NCBI GenBank assembly: GCA_028285415.1
Contig: JANQPF010000001.1
Coordinates: 155,172-219,171, forward strand
Length of the DNA stretch: 64,000 nt
Direction: 5' to 3'
From: Pseudomonadales bacterium
GTDB taxonomy: Bacteria; Pseudomonadota; Gammaproteobacteria; Pseudomonadales; Azotimanducaceae
The notes under the pieces are model-generated. The model was not told the origin of the DNA and did no database searches. It worked only from the letters and a program-made list of their open reading frames with translations. Both the position numbers and the translations under genes were made by a program. This document shows, piece after piece, positions 9,015-18,030 of this stretch (positions are counted from its first letter, which is position 1; every line of letters begins with the position of its first letter).

Positions 9015-10600
9015 TCGATACTGCCGGGGAACATGATCGTATCCTGTGGCGGGTCCACGATGTCCGGGTAGTCGAGCGTGAAGTGCAGGCCCCGGCTTTC
9101 GTGGCGTTTGGTGGCTGAGCGCACGATGAGCTCGGCCACGTGGACCAGATTGCGCAGCTCGATGAGGTCGTTGGTGATGCGGTAGTTGGCGTAGTACTCG
9201 TTGATTTCCTGCTTCAAGAGGTCAATGCGGTGTTGCGCGCGCTGCAGGCGCTTGTTGGTGCGCACAATGCCGACGTAGTCCCACATGAAGCGACGCAGCT
9301 CGTCCCAGTTGTGGGCAATCACCACCGATTCGTCGGAGTCGGTCACCTTTGATTCGTCCCAGTGCGGGAGGTTGGGCAGATCGAACGGCCGGTCCAGCTG
9401 AGCGGCGATTTTGAGCGCCGCGTTCTGCGCAAAGACCAGACATTCGAGCAGCGAATTGGATGCCAGGCGGTTGGCGCCGTGGAGTCCGGTGCAGCTGACC
9501 TCGCCAATGGCATAGAGATTCGGCAGATCGGTGCGCCCGTGGCGGTCGACCAGCACACCGCCGCAGGTGTAATGGGCCGCCGGCACGACGGGTATCGGCG
9601 CCTCCGTCACGTCGATGCCGAATTCGTAGCAGCGGCTGGCAATGTTGGGAAAGTGGGTCCGTACAAACTCGGCCGGTTTGTGGCTGATATCGAGATAAAG
9701 GCAGTCCGTTCCCAGGCGTTTCATCTCGTGGTCGATGGCGCGCGCGACGATGTCGCGTGGCGCAAGCTCTCCGCGCTCGTCAAACTTGTGCATGAAGCGC
9801 TGTCCGTCAGGCAGGCGCAGAATGCCACCTTCGCCGCGCACGGCCTCGGAGATCAGAAAGCTGCCGGCCAGGGGATGATAGAGACAGGTTGGGTGGAACT
9901 GATTGAATTCCATATTGGCGATGCGACAACCCGCCCGCCAGGCCATCGCAATACCGTCACCGGTGGAGCTGTCGGGATTGGAGGTGTACAGGTAGACCTT
10001 GCTGGCGCCGCCGGTTGCGAGCACGACAAAGCGGGCCTGGAATACCTCAACGTGGCCCGTGGTGCGATTGAGCACATAGGCGCCCGCGCAGCGGCTGGGA
10101 TAGCGCCCGAGCTTCGACAGGTTGATGAGATCAATGGCCAGCCGGTCGTTGATGAGCTCTATGTTCGGATGGTCCAGCACCCGCTCGGTCATCGTCTCTG
10201 TGAGCGCCCGGCCGGTGGCGTCCGCTACGTGCAGCACGCGGCGCTGGCTGTGCCCGCCCTCGCGGGTGAGGTGGTAGGCGTTGTCTTCCTGGTCGAAGGC
10301 CACCCCCCAGGAGGCCAGCCGGGCAATGACGGCCGGCGCGTTCTGGACGACCATGTCGACGATGCCCTCATCGCACAGGCCCGCCCCGGCATCCAGAGTA
10401 TCGCGGACGTGATCGGCGAACGTGTCTTCGGGGTCGGTGACGGCGGCAATGCCGCCCTGCGCCCAATGCGACGATGCGCTGGTGATGTCGCCTTTGCACA
10501 ACACCGTGACGCGCGCATGCTCGGCCAGCTGCAGCGCGGCGGCGAGCCCGGCCGCGCCGCCGCCGATGACGAGGATGTCTGTGGAAAAGCGCTGGGACAT
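8984..10600 (-). CDS. nadB: L-aspartate oxidase
   Basis: FAD enzyme that oxidises L-aspartate to iminoaspartate, the first step of NAD synthesis. 538 residues (540 in E. coli). The N-terminal FAD motif [11 protein letters not shown] starts at residue 12, and the [11 protein letters not shown] and [10 protein letters not shown] motifs of this flavoprotein family are intact. nadB next to rpoE, in opposite orientation, is the arrangement of E. coli and many gammaproteobacteria. nadA and nadC are not in the window. Confidence 0.96.
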   Translation of the reverse strand: MSQRFSTDILVIGGGAAGLAAALQLAEHARVTVLCKGDITSASSHWAQGGIAAVTDPEDTFADHVRDTLDAGAGLCDEGIVDMVVQNAPAVIARLASWGVAFDQEDNAYHLTREGGHSQRRVLHVADATGRALTETMTERVLDHPNIELINDRLAIDLINLSKLGRYPSRCAGAYVLNRTTGHVEVFQARFVVLATGGASKVYLYTSNPDSSTGDGIAMAWRAGCRIANMEFNQFHPTCLYHPLAGSFLISEAVRGEGGILRLPDGQRFMHKFDERGELAPRDIVARAIDHEMKRLGTDCLYLDISHKPAEFVRTHFPNIASRCYEFGIDVTEAPIPVVPAAHYTCGGVLVDRHGRTDLPNLYAIGEVSCTGLHGANRLASNSLLECLVFAQNAALKIAAQLDRPFDLPNLPHWDESKVTDSDESVVIAHNWDELRRFMWDYVGIVRTNKRLQRAQHRIDLLKQEINEYYANYRITNDLIELRNLVHVAELIVRSATKRHESRGLHFTLDYPDIVDPPQDTIMFPGSIDHLDMLRPSA

Positions 10601-10725
10601 GTGCCACTCAAGTCCGTACGAACCACCTAGTATATAGGGCCGTAGATCGGCAGAATATGCCCGCTTCGCGGCGCGTTGAGCGCCACCGGCAGGCGGTCTG
10701 GATTGCAGGGCGCAGAATGTTCAAT

Positions 10726-10785
10726 GCTGAGGAAGCTGAGAAGGCAAGCAAGCTGAGAAGGTAGTAGCTGAGTAGAGTGGCTGAG
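10726..10785 (+). repeat. GCTGAG repeats in the rpoE leader
   Basis: GCTGAG occurs five times in 60 bases (starting at 10726, 10735, 10752, 10767 and 10780), running into the first rpoE codons. Two copies lie in a perfect 12-base direct repeat AAGCTGAGAAGG (10733-10744 and 10750-10761). The purine-rich copies include the sequence just before the GTG start and may serve as ribosome-binding sequence. Significance unknown. Confidence 0.55.
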
Positions 10786-11370
10786 GATACCGACAAGGAA
10801 CTCGTCAAGCGGGTGCAGAAAGGCGATCAAGCGGCGTTCGATATGCTGTTTGCGCGCTATCAGACCAAGATTCTGAATCTCATCTCCCGCTACGTGCGTG
10901 ACTCTGAAGAGGTGCAGGACGTGGCCCAGGAGGCGTTCATCAAAGCGTACCGCGCATTGCCGCGGTTCCGTGGTGACAGCGCGTTTTATACCTGGCTGTA
11001 CCGCATTGCGATCAATACCGCCAAGAACCACCTGGTCGCCCGCAGTCGCCGTCCGCCGGCGATGGACGTCGACATCGACGATGCAGACTATCGCGACGAT
11101 GCGCAGATGCTCCGCGAGGCCGAAGACCCGGAGTCGGCGTTGTCCCGGGACCAGTTGAAGGAAACGATTAATACGGCATTGACGGATCTGCCGGATGATT
11201 TGCGCAGCGCGCTGACGCTGCGCGAATTCGACGGGCTCAGCTACGAGCAGATCGCGGACATCCTGGAGTGCCCGGTCGGCACGGTGCGCAGCCGCATATT
11301 TCGCGCCCGGGAGTTTGTCGATCAACGCATGCAGCCGCTGCTGAAGGGAGAGGCGGAGGAATCGAACTAA
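10777..11370 (+). CDS. rpoE: RNA polymerase sigma-E factor (ECF, RpoE/AlgU)
   Basis: ECF sigma factor that switches on envelope-stress genes. 197 residues, containing region 2 (about 25-95, including AFYTWLYRIAINTAKNHL) and the region 4 helix-turn-helix (about 135-185, LSYEQIADILECPVGTVRSRIFRARE). The start is GTG at 10777. It is followed by rseA, rseB, rseC and degQ, the same set as algU-mucABCD. An unusual 189-base spacer separates it from rseA. I found no clear sigma-E promoter upstream. Confidence 0.96.
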   Translation: MAEDTDKELVKRVQKGDQAAFDMLFARYQTKILNLISRYVRDSEEVQDVAQEAFIKAYRALPRFRGDSAFYTWLYRIAINTAKNHLVARSRRPPAMDVDIDDADYRDDAQMLREAEDPESALSRDQLKETINTALTDLPDDLRSALTLREFDGLSYEQIADILECPVGTVRSRIFRAREFVDQRMQPLLKGEAEESN

Positions 11371-11501
11371 TGACCTCAATCCGGGTCATAGATGGGGAGC
11401 CGGGAGCTTGCTGCCGGTGGAGTCGGGAACAAGTGCCGCCGCACGGGCGTGAAGCGCCGGAAGCAGCATCAGAAGCAGCATCAAAAGCTGCATCAAAATA
11501 A
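11370..11501 (+). CDS. Possible 43-codon ORF between rpoE and rseA
   Basis: An ATG at 11370 overlaps the rpoE stop (TAATG) and opens a 43-codon frame ending at 11501. Its last residues are a low-complexity EAAS/KAAS run produced by a 12-base tandem repeat. There is no recognised family, and the start overlap alone is weak evidence. It may simply be spacer sequence. Confidence 0.2.
   Translation: MTSIRVIDGEPGACCRWSREQVPPHGREAPEAASEAASKAASK
11460..11495 (+). repeat. 12-base tandem repeat in rpoE-rseA spacer
   Basis: Three head-to-tail copies: GAAGCAGCATCA (11460-11471), the same again (11472-11483), then AAAGCTGCATCA (11484-11495, two changes). A tandem of this kind in the middle of a conserved operon is a likely site of slippage. 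Confidence 0.8.
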
Positions 11502-11516
11502 GATGGTGGTGGCACA

Positions 11517-11535
11517 AAGCTGCTGAACGCAGCTT
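11517..11535 (+). promoter_or_regulatory. Stem-loop upstream of rseA
   Basis: Perfect 7-base-pair stem AAGCTGC / GCAGCTT with a TGAAC loop, 25 bases before the rseA ATG. No T-run follows, so it is not a typical terminator. It could affect processing or the ratio of sigma-E to anti-sigma translation. Confidence 0.35.
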
Positions 11536-11559
11536 CAATTGCAACGGTTATAAGATGAT

Positions 11560-12189
11560 ATGTCGGAACAACTGAGAGAGTCCTTGTCGGCCGCGATGGA
11601 TGACGAAGCGGATGCTTTTGAGCTCAGGCGCGTGCTCGATGAGGCAAAGGTCGATGAGGCGCTGCGTGAGCAGTGGCATCGGCTGCATATGGTGCGCGAC
11701 GTCCTGCGCGATGAGGCGGCAAGCTATCATCCGGAGCTCCGTGATCGGGTCTGGGCTGCACTCAACACGCCCGACGAAGGTGACGCAGAAACTGCGGAAC
11801 TTGTCCTGGCGGAAGCATCCGGTAAGGCGGGTGGCGCGCGCAGCCCCTGGCTGGGTCGTATTACCGGAGCCGCAGTGGCGGCTACGGTTGCAGCCGTGGT
11901 GGTCTTCACGGGCGGCAGCTTCGACGATGCCGGTGAAGCACCGGCGCTGGTCGACAATACGCCGGCGGACCTGACCCCGGTCATGCACCAGCAGGTGCAA
12001 CCGGAAGACCTGCAGAGAGTAGACGGGCTCATGCTCCACCATTTCCAGAATCAAGCAATCAATTCGCCCGGCGTACAGTCGTTCGTGAAGCTTGCCACCT
12101 TCCGCAATGCGCCGGTGCTGCCGCCCGCGCGGCCGCAGGCCGGTCCCACGCCGCCACCGGCGGCTGAAGGAGATTCCCCGGCGCCATGA
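11560..12189 (+). CDS. rseA: Anti-sigma-E factor RseA (MucA-like)
   Basis: Membrane anti-sigma factor that holds sigma-E inactive. The N-terminal cytoplasmic domain (residues 1-about 90, MSEQLRESLSAAMDDEADAF) matches the RseA/MucA sigma-binding domain. A single membrane segment lies at about 101-118, and a proline-rich periplasmic tail ends in PPPAAEGDSPAP. 209 residues. In E. coli, DegS and then RseP cut RseA; rseP is in this window at 45581. The stop overlaps the rseB start (ATGA). Confidence 0.92.
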   Translation: MSEQLRESLSAAMDDEADAFELRRVLDEAKVDEALREQWHRLHMVRDVLRDEAASYHPELRDRVWAALNTPDEGDAETAELVLAEASGKAGGARSPWLGRITGAAVAATVAAVVVFTGGSFDDAGEAPALVDNTPADLTPVMHQQVQPEDLQRVDGLMLHHFQNQAINSPGVQSFVKLATFRNAPVLPPARPQAGPTPPPAAEGDSPAP

Positions 12190-13211
12190 CTCGCACGGTG
12201 CCGATGCGTCAGTGGTTGCTTGGCGGGCTGTTGCTCAGCCTGGTGTGCATCTCGAGCGCCCGGGCTGAAGACCATGGACCCTCACCGCAGGAGCTCCTGC
12301 GGCGTATGGACGCGGCGTTCGTCAACCTGAGCTATGACGGCGTCTTCAGCTACTTCAGCGGTGAAGACCTGGCAAGCTTGCGGGTGGTTCACAAGGTGAT
12401 TGATGGGATACGCAGGGAACGTCTGGTGCATCTGAACGGTGCGCCCCGTGAGATTGTCCGTCACGGCGACAAAGTGTCCTGCATCGTCATGCCGGGCGAC
12501 GATCTGCTGGCCGTGGAGAAGAGTATTCCGGCCGGTCCGTTTGCGCGTGCGTTCGTCCGTCAATTCGATCGTATCAACGACAGCTACATGGTCGACAACT
12601 CCGGTGAAGGCCGTGTTGCCGGCCGTCTGGCGCGCCGGATTGCGGTCAGCCCGAAGGACAGCCACCGTTACGGATACCGGCTCTGGCTCGATCGCGAAAA
12701 TTCGCTCCTGCTGCGCTCGGAGCTCGTCGATCACAATGGCGAGAAGCTCGAAATTTTCATGTTCAACCAGGTACGTTTTGGCGACGACGTGCAACCTGCC
12801 GCGCTCGAAACGATGCAGGTGGAGGGCTCGATGGTGAGTCATCTCACGCTGAAATCAGTACCCCTGAACGCGCTTTCGCCGCAGGCTGGCGAGCCGCCTG
12901 CCGGGCAGTGGCGTACACGCTGGCTGCCGCCTGGTTTCGCCATGGCCTCGGACGACAGACGCCATAAGCCCGCGTCCGGTGAGCACGTCACGAGTCTCAT
13001 GTACAGCGACGGTCTGGCCGCGTTTTCACTGTTCATCGAACCGATGCCCCGCCGCGGTGCAGCGCGCATGGTCTCGCAAAACGGCGCCACGGTGGCGATG
13101 ACCCACGCGGTGGAGAGCGCCAAAGGCTACTATCTGGTCACGCTGGTGGGCGAGATCCCTCTGGATACGGCTCAGGCAATTATTGAGACCGTATATCTAA
13201 AAGAGATCTAA
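12186..13211 (+). CDS. rseB: Periplasmic sigma-E regulator RseB (MucB)
   Basis: Periplasmic protein that binds RseA and protects it from cleavage until lipoprotein or LPS signals arrive. 341 residues with an N-terminal signal peptide (about 1-27, ending near SSARA) and the two-domain MucB/RseB body; YDGVFSYFSGEDL near residue 50 is typical. It begins four bases before the rseA stop ends (ATGA overlap), so translation is probably coupled. Confidence 0.93.
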   Translation: MTRTVPMRQWLLGGLLLSLVCISSARAEDHGPSPQELLRRMDAAFVNLSYDGVFSYFSGEDLASLRVVHKVIDGIRRERLVHLNGAPREIVRHGDKVSCIVMPGDDLLAVEKSIPAGPFARAFVRQFDRINDSYMVDNSGEGRVAGRLARRIAVSPKDSHRYGYRLWLDRENSLLLRSELVDHNGEKLEIFMFNQVRFGDDVQPAALETMQVEGSMVSHLTLKSVPLNALSPQAGEPPAGQWRTRWLPPGFAMASDDRRHKPASGEHVTSLMYSDGLAAFSLFIEPMPRRGAARMVSQNGATVAMTHAVESAKGYYLVTLVGEIPLDTAQAIIETVYLKEI

Positions 13212-13224
13212 GTTACTGAATATT

Positions 13225-13536
13225 ATGAATTATATTAGTTCCGAAGGTGTCTGCGGGGGCTGCCCCGCCGGGTGTCGGACGGGGGCGGACCATGGTCGTC
13301 ATGGCCCGCCGCCGAACGGGCTGCGCCGCCTTGCCGTCCTCGTTTACGGGGTGCCGCTGACGGCGCTCATCGCCAGCGTGGTGCTGGTTGACGCGCTCGG
13401 GATGAGCTCTGCGCTGTGGAGTTTGTGTGTGATTGCAGTGGCCCTCGCTGGCGCCTGCGGTCTGGTGATCGGCAGTGGTGGCGTCATGCAGGCACGGCTC
13501 GAAACCGCCACCGATCCTGTGAGGATAGTGCAATGA
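13225..13536 (+). CDS. rseC: RseC/MucC-like membrane protein, short form
   Basis: 103-residue protein in the rseC position. It keeps a cysteine cluster (CGGCPAGC near residues 10-17) like the CxxC...C of E. coli RseC, and two membrane segments (about 37-56 and 63-82). It lacks roughly 50 residues of the cytoplasmic N-terminal domain seen in E. coli RseC (159). RseC is described as a positive modulator of sigma-E and has also been linked to electron-transfer maintenance of SoxR. The stop overlaps the degQ start (ATGA). Confidence 0.75.
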   Translation: MNYISSEGVCGGCPAGCRTGADHGRHGPPPNGLRRLAVLVYGVPLTALIASVVLVDALGMSSALWSLCVIAVALAGACGLVIGSGGVMQARLETATDPVRIVQ

Positions 13537-14918
13537 AAATTTTGAAGATGTGTTTGGCCCTGGGTGCCTTCGTTCTCGCCGCGAGTCCGGCGCTGGCCGC
13601 GGAGCTACCGGATTTTACGGACCTCGTCGACAAAAACGCGCCGGCGGTCGTCAACATCAGCACCGTCGGTGAACCCAATAACCGGCGCCGCGGCACGCCA
13701 CGCAACGATGAGCTCGAGGAGTTTTTCCGCTTCTTCGGACCGCCCGGCCGCCGCGGCTCGCCCATTGTCCCGTCGCGCTCGCTCGGCAGCGGCTTCATCA
13801 TCAGCAAAGACGGCTACATTCTGACCAACAATCACGTGGTTGATGGGGCCAGTGAAATCATCGTGCGTCTGAGCGATCGGCGGGAGCTGGTGGCTGAGCT
13901 TGTCGGTGGAGATGCACGCGCGGACCTTGCCGTTCTCAAAGTCGAAACTGAGGAAGACCTGCCGACCGTGGAGCTTGGTGAATCCGAGACGTTGCGGGTC
14001 GGCGAGTGGGTGCTGGCCATCGGTTCGCCCTTCGGCTTCGACTACTCGGTCACTGCCGGAATCGTCAGCGCCAAAGGACGCAGCCTGCCGACGGCACAGA
14101 ACGAAAACTACGTCCCCTATCTGCAGACGGATGTCGCCATCAATCCAGGCAACTCGGGCGGACCGCTGTTCAATCTCCGGGGTGAGGTTGTGGGCATCAA
14201 TTCCCAGATTTACTCCAACTCCGGTGGGTTCATGGGCGTGTCGTTTGCCATCCCGATAGACGTGGCCATGGACGTGGCGGATCAGCTGCGCACCGAGGGC
14301 CGGGTCTCGCGGGGTTGGCTCGGGGTGATGATTCAGGAGGTCAATCGCGATCTTGCAGAGAGCTTTGGTCTGGACCGCCCCCGCGGCGCGTTGATTTCCA
14401 GAGTGTTCGACGATACGCCGGCTGCCGCCGGGGGGCTGCGCGAAGGTGACATCATCACCCGGTTCAACGGCCGCGACATCGAACGCTCGAACCAGCTGCC
14501 GCACTTTGTCGGGCAGGTGCGCGCCGGTGCGATGGCGGACGTTGAGCTCGTGCGTGATGGTGAGGCAATGAAGCTGCGCCTGAAAGTGGGTGAGCTTGCG
14601 GATCTGGGCTCGGACGGCGCACAGCCGACCATCAGCCAGGCAGGCAGCGGCAGGCTGGGGCTTGCCGTTACGGCGTTGACCGACAATGAGCTCAGCAGAC
14701 TGCAGATCAGTGCGGGCGTGCGCGTCGTCGAAAGCAGTGGCGCCGCGGCGGAGGCAGGTATACGTGAGGGTGACGTGGTCACGCGTCTCAACCACCAGGC
14801 GGTGGCGACGCCGGCGGAGCTCAGTGAAATTGCCGGTGAGCTCAGCAGCGGACGTACGGTGCCCGTGCTGGTGTTGCGCGGCGGTAGCCCGGTATTTCTG
14901 GCGCTGAGGGTCCCATAG
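13533..14918 (+). CDS. degQ: Periplasmic serine protease DegQ/MucD (HtrA family)
   Basis: Periplasmic quality-control protease and chaperone. 461 residues: signal peptide (about 1-23, cleaved near PALAA), trypsin-like domain with catalytic triad His101 (NNHVVDG), Asp131 (ARADLAVLK) and Ser208 (NPGNSGGP), then two PDZ domains. The ATG at 13533, overlapping the rseC stop, is preferred over upstream in-frame starts because it gives a clean signal peptide. Its place as last gene of the sigma-E operon matches Pseudomonas mucD, so that name would serve equally well. Confidence 0.95.
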   Translation: MKILKMCLALGAFVLAASPALAAELPDFTDLVDKNAPAVVNISTVGEPNNRRRGTPRNDELEEFFRFFGPPGRRGSPIVPSRSLGSGFIISKDGYILTNNHVVDGASEIIVRLSDRRELVAELVGGDARADLAVLKVETEEDLPTVELGESETLRVGEWVLAIGSPFGFDYSVTAGIVSAKGRSLPTAQNENYVPYLQTDVAINPGNSGGPLFNLRGEVVGINSQIYSNSGGFMGVSFAIPIDVAMDVADQLRTEGRVSRGWLGVMIQEVNRDLAESFGLDRPRGALISRVFDDTPAAAGGLREGDIITRFNGRDIERSNQLPHFVGQVRAGAMADVELVRDGEAMKLRLKVGELADLGSDGAQPTISQAGSGRLGLAVTALTDNELSRLQISAGVRVVESSGAAAEAGIREGDVVTRLNHQAVATPAELSEIAGELSSGRTVPVLVLRGGSPVFLALRVP

Positions 14919-15022
14919 GCGGCCGCCTGGTTCCGGCGCCGATACCCATCTGCGCGCTCTTCTCCACACTGGGGCGATGAGCTACACTCGCGCGCCGTAA
15001 ATCTCACCAATGGTTGTAGCTG

Positions 15023-16813
15023 TTGGACATCCAGCGCATTCGTAATTTTTCGATCATTGCCCACATCGATCATGGTAAATCGACGCTGGCCGACCGCTTC
15101 ATTCAGGCCTGCGGCGGCCTGTCTGATCGTGAAATGGCGGAGCAGGTGCTCGACTCGATGGATCTCGAGCGCGAGCGCGGCATCACCATCAAGGCGCAAT
15201 GCGTCACCCTCAAGCACAAGCACCCCGACGGTGAGACGTACCAGCTGAATTTCATCGATACGCCGGGGCACGTCGATTTCAGCTATGAGGTATCCCGGTC
15301 ACTCTCGGCGTGTGAAGGTGCGCTCCTGGTCGTTGATGCCGCCCAGGGTGTGGAAGCACAGTCGGTGGCCAACTGTTATACCGCCATCGAGCAGGGGCTC
15401 GAAGTGCTGCCGGTCCTCAACAAGATTGACCTGCCGCAGGCGGAACCGGAGCGCGTCGCCGGTGAGATCGAGGACATCATTGGCCTCGACGTGACCGATA
15501 TTCATACGGTGTCTGCAAAAACTGGTGAGGGTGTGGAAGCGCTGCTCCACTATCTGGTGGACGCGATCCCCGCGCCGGAAGGTGATCGGGCTGCGGACCT
15601 GCAGGCGCTCATCATCGATTCCTGGTTCGACAACTACTTGGGCGTCGTCTCGCTCGTCCGCGTGGTGCAGGGTGAGCTGAGCAAAGGCTCGCGGATTGTC
15701 GTCAAGTCCACCGGCAAAACTCATATCGTCGACGACGTTGGGCGTTTCACACCGAAGCGCGAATCCGACGCTCAGCTGGCGGCAGGTGAAGTGGGTTACG
15801 TGGTTGCCGGTATCAAGGAGATTCAGGGGGCGCCGGTCGGTGACACGCTGGTGTCGGCCAAGGCACCGGACGTGGCGCAGCTGCCTGGCTTCGCGCGGGT
15901 CAAGCCGCAGGTGTTCGCAGGCCTCTTTCCCGTCAACTCGGAAGACTTCGAAGCCTTTCGTGAAGCGCTCGAGAAGCTCGTTCTCAACGATGCGTCACTG
16001 TTTTACGAGCCGGAATCGTCAGATGCTCTCGGTTTCGGTTTTCGCTGCGGCTTTCTCGGCATGCTGCACATGGAAATTGTGCAGGAGCGACTGGAGCGCG
16101 AGTACGGTCTGGACCTGATTACCTCCGCACCCACCGTCGTTTACGAAGTCGAGCAGACCGACGGCAACCTCCTGCAGATCGACAACCCGTCGCGCCTGCC
16201 GCCGAACTTCAAAGAAATGCGTGAGCCGATAGCGGAAGTGAACATCCTGGTGCCGCAGGACTACGTGGGCAGCGTCATGACGCTCTGCGTCGAGCGGCGC
16301 GGAGTGCAGAAAAACATGCAGTTCTCCCAGGGGCAGGTTGCCATGCACTGGGAGATGCCCTTGAACGAGGTGGTCATGGATTTCTTCGACCGCCTGAAAT
16401 CGGTCAGCCGTGGATTTGCGTCGCTCGACTACAGCTTTGTGCGCTTCGAAGCCGCCAACCTCGTCAAGCTCGACATTCTGATCAACGGCGACAAGGTCGA
16501 CGCGCTCGCGAGCATCGTGCACCGGGATCAGGCCCAGGCGCGGGGTCGTGCGCTGGCTGAGAAGATGAAAGAGCTCATTCCGCGGCAGATGTTCGACGTT
16601 GCGGTACAGGCTGCCATCGGCGGTCAGATCATTGCCCGTCAGACGGTCAAGGCGCTGCGTAAAAACGTCACCGCAAAGTGCTACGGCGGTGACGTCACGC
16701 GCAAGAAGAAGCTCCTCGAGAAGCAGAAAGAAGGCAAGAAGCGCATGAAGCAGCTCGGTCGTGTGGAGATACCACAAGAGGCTTTTCTGGCGGCGTTGAA
16801 GGTGGAGCGCTGA
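15023..16813 (+). CDS. lepA: Elongation factor 4 (LepA), ribosomal back-translocase GTPase
   Basis: Translational GTPase, 596 residues, the standard length. G1 motif AHIDHGKST near residue 12, DTPGHVDF (G3) and NKIDLP (G4) are intact, and the LepA-specific C-terminal domain ends with [17 protein letters not shown]. The start is TTG at 15023, immediately before the conserved [14 protein letters not shown]; no ATG is in frame without a stop. lepB follows by four bases. The 104 bases after degQ contain a 12-base palindrome (14917-14928) but no clear terminator. Confidence 0.97.
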   Translation: MDIQRIRNFSIIAHIDHGKSTLADRFIQACGGLSDREMAEQVLDSMDLERERGITIKAQCVTLKHKHPDGETYQLNFIDTPGHVDFSYEVSRSLSACEGALLVVDAAQGVEAQSVANCYTAIEQGLEVLPVLNKIDLPQAEPERVAGEIEDIIGLDVTDIHTVSAKTGEGVEALLHYLVDAIPAPEGDRAADLQALIIDSWFDNYLGVVSLVRVVQGELSKGSRIVVKSTGKTHIVDDVGRFTPKRESDAQLAAGEVGYVVAGIKEIQGAPVGDTLVSAKAPDVAQLPGFARVKPQVFAGLFPVNSEDFEAFREALEKLVLNDASLFYEPESSDALGFGFRCGFLGMLHMEIVQERLEREYGLDLITSAPTVVYEVEQTDGNLLQIDNPSRLPPNFKEMREPIAEVNILVPQDYVGSVMTLCVERRGVQKNMQFSQGQVAMHWEMPLNEVVMDFFDRLKSVSRGFASLDYSFVRFEAANLVKLDILINGDKVDALASIVHRDQAQARGRALAEKMKELIPRQMFDVAVQAAIGGQIIARQTVKALRKNVTAKCYGGDVTRKKKLLEKQKEGKKRMKQLGRVEIPQEAFLAALKVER

Positions 16814-16817
16814 CGCC

Positions 16818-17579
16818 GTGGACATTGATCTGCCGTTTATTCTCTTCTGGGCGGTCCTCGTCTGTGGCGTCGTCTGGCTGGGCGATGTGCTCTTTTTCAA
16901 GCAGCGGCGGCTGGCGTCCGATCCCGAGGCTGAAGAGCCGACGCTGGTCGAGTACGCGCGCTCGTTTTTTCCGGTGCTGCTGCTCGTGCTCGTGCTGAGA
17001 AGCTTCCTGGCCGAGCCGTATCAGATTCCTTCGGAATCGATGGTACCGACACTCGAAATCGGCGACTTCATTCTCGTCAATAAGTACGCCTACGGGCTGC
17101 GGCTGCCGGTATTCGGCACCAAAGTGCTCGACGTGGGTGATCCCGAGCGGGGCGACATCATGGTATTCGTGCCACCCCACGACCCGCGGTATTTCATCAA
17201 ACGGGTCATCGGCGTGCCCGGCGACACCGTGCGCTACGAGAACAAGGTGCTATACATCAACGGTGAGCGCCTGAAATACGAGCTCATTGGTGAAGTTACT
17301 GGACGGGATACCGACGAATCGATGCGTGAATTTGTAGAATCGTTCGGCGACCGATCGCACACAATATATAAAAATGGCGACTTCGAGCGCCCCCGCGTGT
17401 GGCAGATACCCGCGGGCGAGTACCTCATGATGGGCGACAACCGGGACAACAGTCACGATTCGCGCTTCTGGGGGCCGGTGAGCGAAGACAGCATAGTCGG
17501 CAAGGCGGTTGCCATCTGGTTACACAAGGATCCGGGTTGGCACCTGCCGAATTTTGCCCGTAACCAGTGGTTCAATTAG
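16818..17579 (+). CDS. lepB: Signal peptidase I
   Basis: Inner-membrane peptidase that removes signal peptides from secreted proteins. 253 residues. Two N-terminal hydrophobic segments (about 5-26 and 48-62), then the catalytic Ser74 in PSESMVPT and Lys128 in YFIKRVIGVPGD; spacing matches E. coli Ser90/Lys145. The conserved GDNRDNSHDSR box is near the C-terminus. GTG start at 16818, four bases after lepA. Confidence 0.96.
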   Translation: MDIDLPFILFWAVLVCGVVWLGDVLFFKQRRLASDPEAEEPTLVEYARSFFPVLLLVLVLRSFLAEPYQIPSESMVPTLEIGDFILVNKYAYGLRLPVFGTKVLDVGDPERGDIMVFVPPHDPRYFIKRVIGVPGDTVRYENKVLYINGERLKYELIGEVTGRDTDESMREFVESFGDRSHTIYKNGDFERPRVWQIPAGEYLMMGDNRDNSHDSRFWGPVSEDSIVGKAVAIWLHKDPGWHLPNFARNQWFN

Positions 17580-17625
17580 CGCTGCTGCCCTGAGCGGGTG
17601 CAGGCGAAACGGATAGGTGATGCAG

Positions 17626-18030
17626 ATGGACAGGCCAGAAACATACAGACGCAACGCAGGCCCCAGGCTCGGTGCCGCGGGTCAACGCGGATTATCCATG
17701 TACGGCTGGCTCCTGGTGCTGGTGATTGGCGCCGGTGCGTTGACGGCGACGCTGCGCCTGGGACCACACTACATCGACTACAACATCATCCTCGGCGTCG
17801 CCGACCGATTGCCGGTGGACGACGTGCATACCATGCCGAGGGAACAGATTCGCGAACACTTCAAGAAGCAGCTCAGAGTCGAAAATTTCCGCACGCCGAT
17901 CGACGAGATCATGTCGATCCAGCGTGACGGCACCAGAACGGTGCTCGACATCACTTACGAAAGGCGTGAACACATGCTCTACAACGTGGACGTCGTACTG
18001 ACCTTCAGTGAGCAGCGCACCTACCAATAA
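17626..18030 (+). CDS. DUF4845 membrane protein
   Basis: Small protein (134 residues from ATG 17626) with one N-terminal membrane segment (about 22-42) followed by a soluble domain facing the periplasm. This is the DUF4845 family, found between lepB and rnc in Pseudomonas and relatives. The start is uncertain: GTG 17617, ATG 17620 and ATG 17626 are all in frame, and the last has the best distance to GGATAGG. Its 3' end overlaps rnc by 23 bases. Function unknown. Confidence 0.8.
   Translation: MDRPETYRRNAGPRLGAAGQRGLSMYGWLLVLVIGAGALTATLRLGPHYIDYNIILGVADRLPVDDVHTMPREQIREHFKKQLRVENFRTPIDEIMSIQRDGTRTVLDITYERREHMLYNVDVVLTFSEQRTYQ

Noticed and set aside
9362..10630. Long open frame on the plus strand antisense to nadB
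   Set aside because: It mirrors nadB, has no recognisable domain, and arises from GC-rich codon bias. nadB is unambiguous.
11460..11495. Tandem repeat as a CRISPR array
   Set aside because: Units are 12 bases, head to tail with no spacers.
14917..14928. AGGCGGCCGCCT palindrome after degQ as an intrinsic terminator
   Set aside because: No loop and no T-run follow; it could equally be chance in GC-rich DNA.
13605..14969. 454-codon minus-strand frame antisense to degQ
   Set aside because: No family motifs, and it lies wholly opposite a clear HtrA protease.
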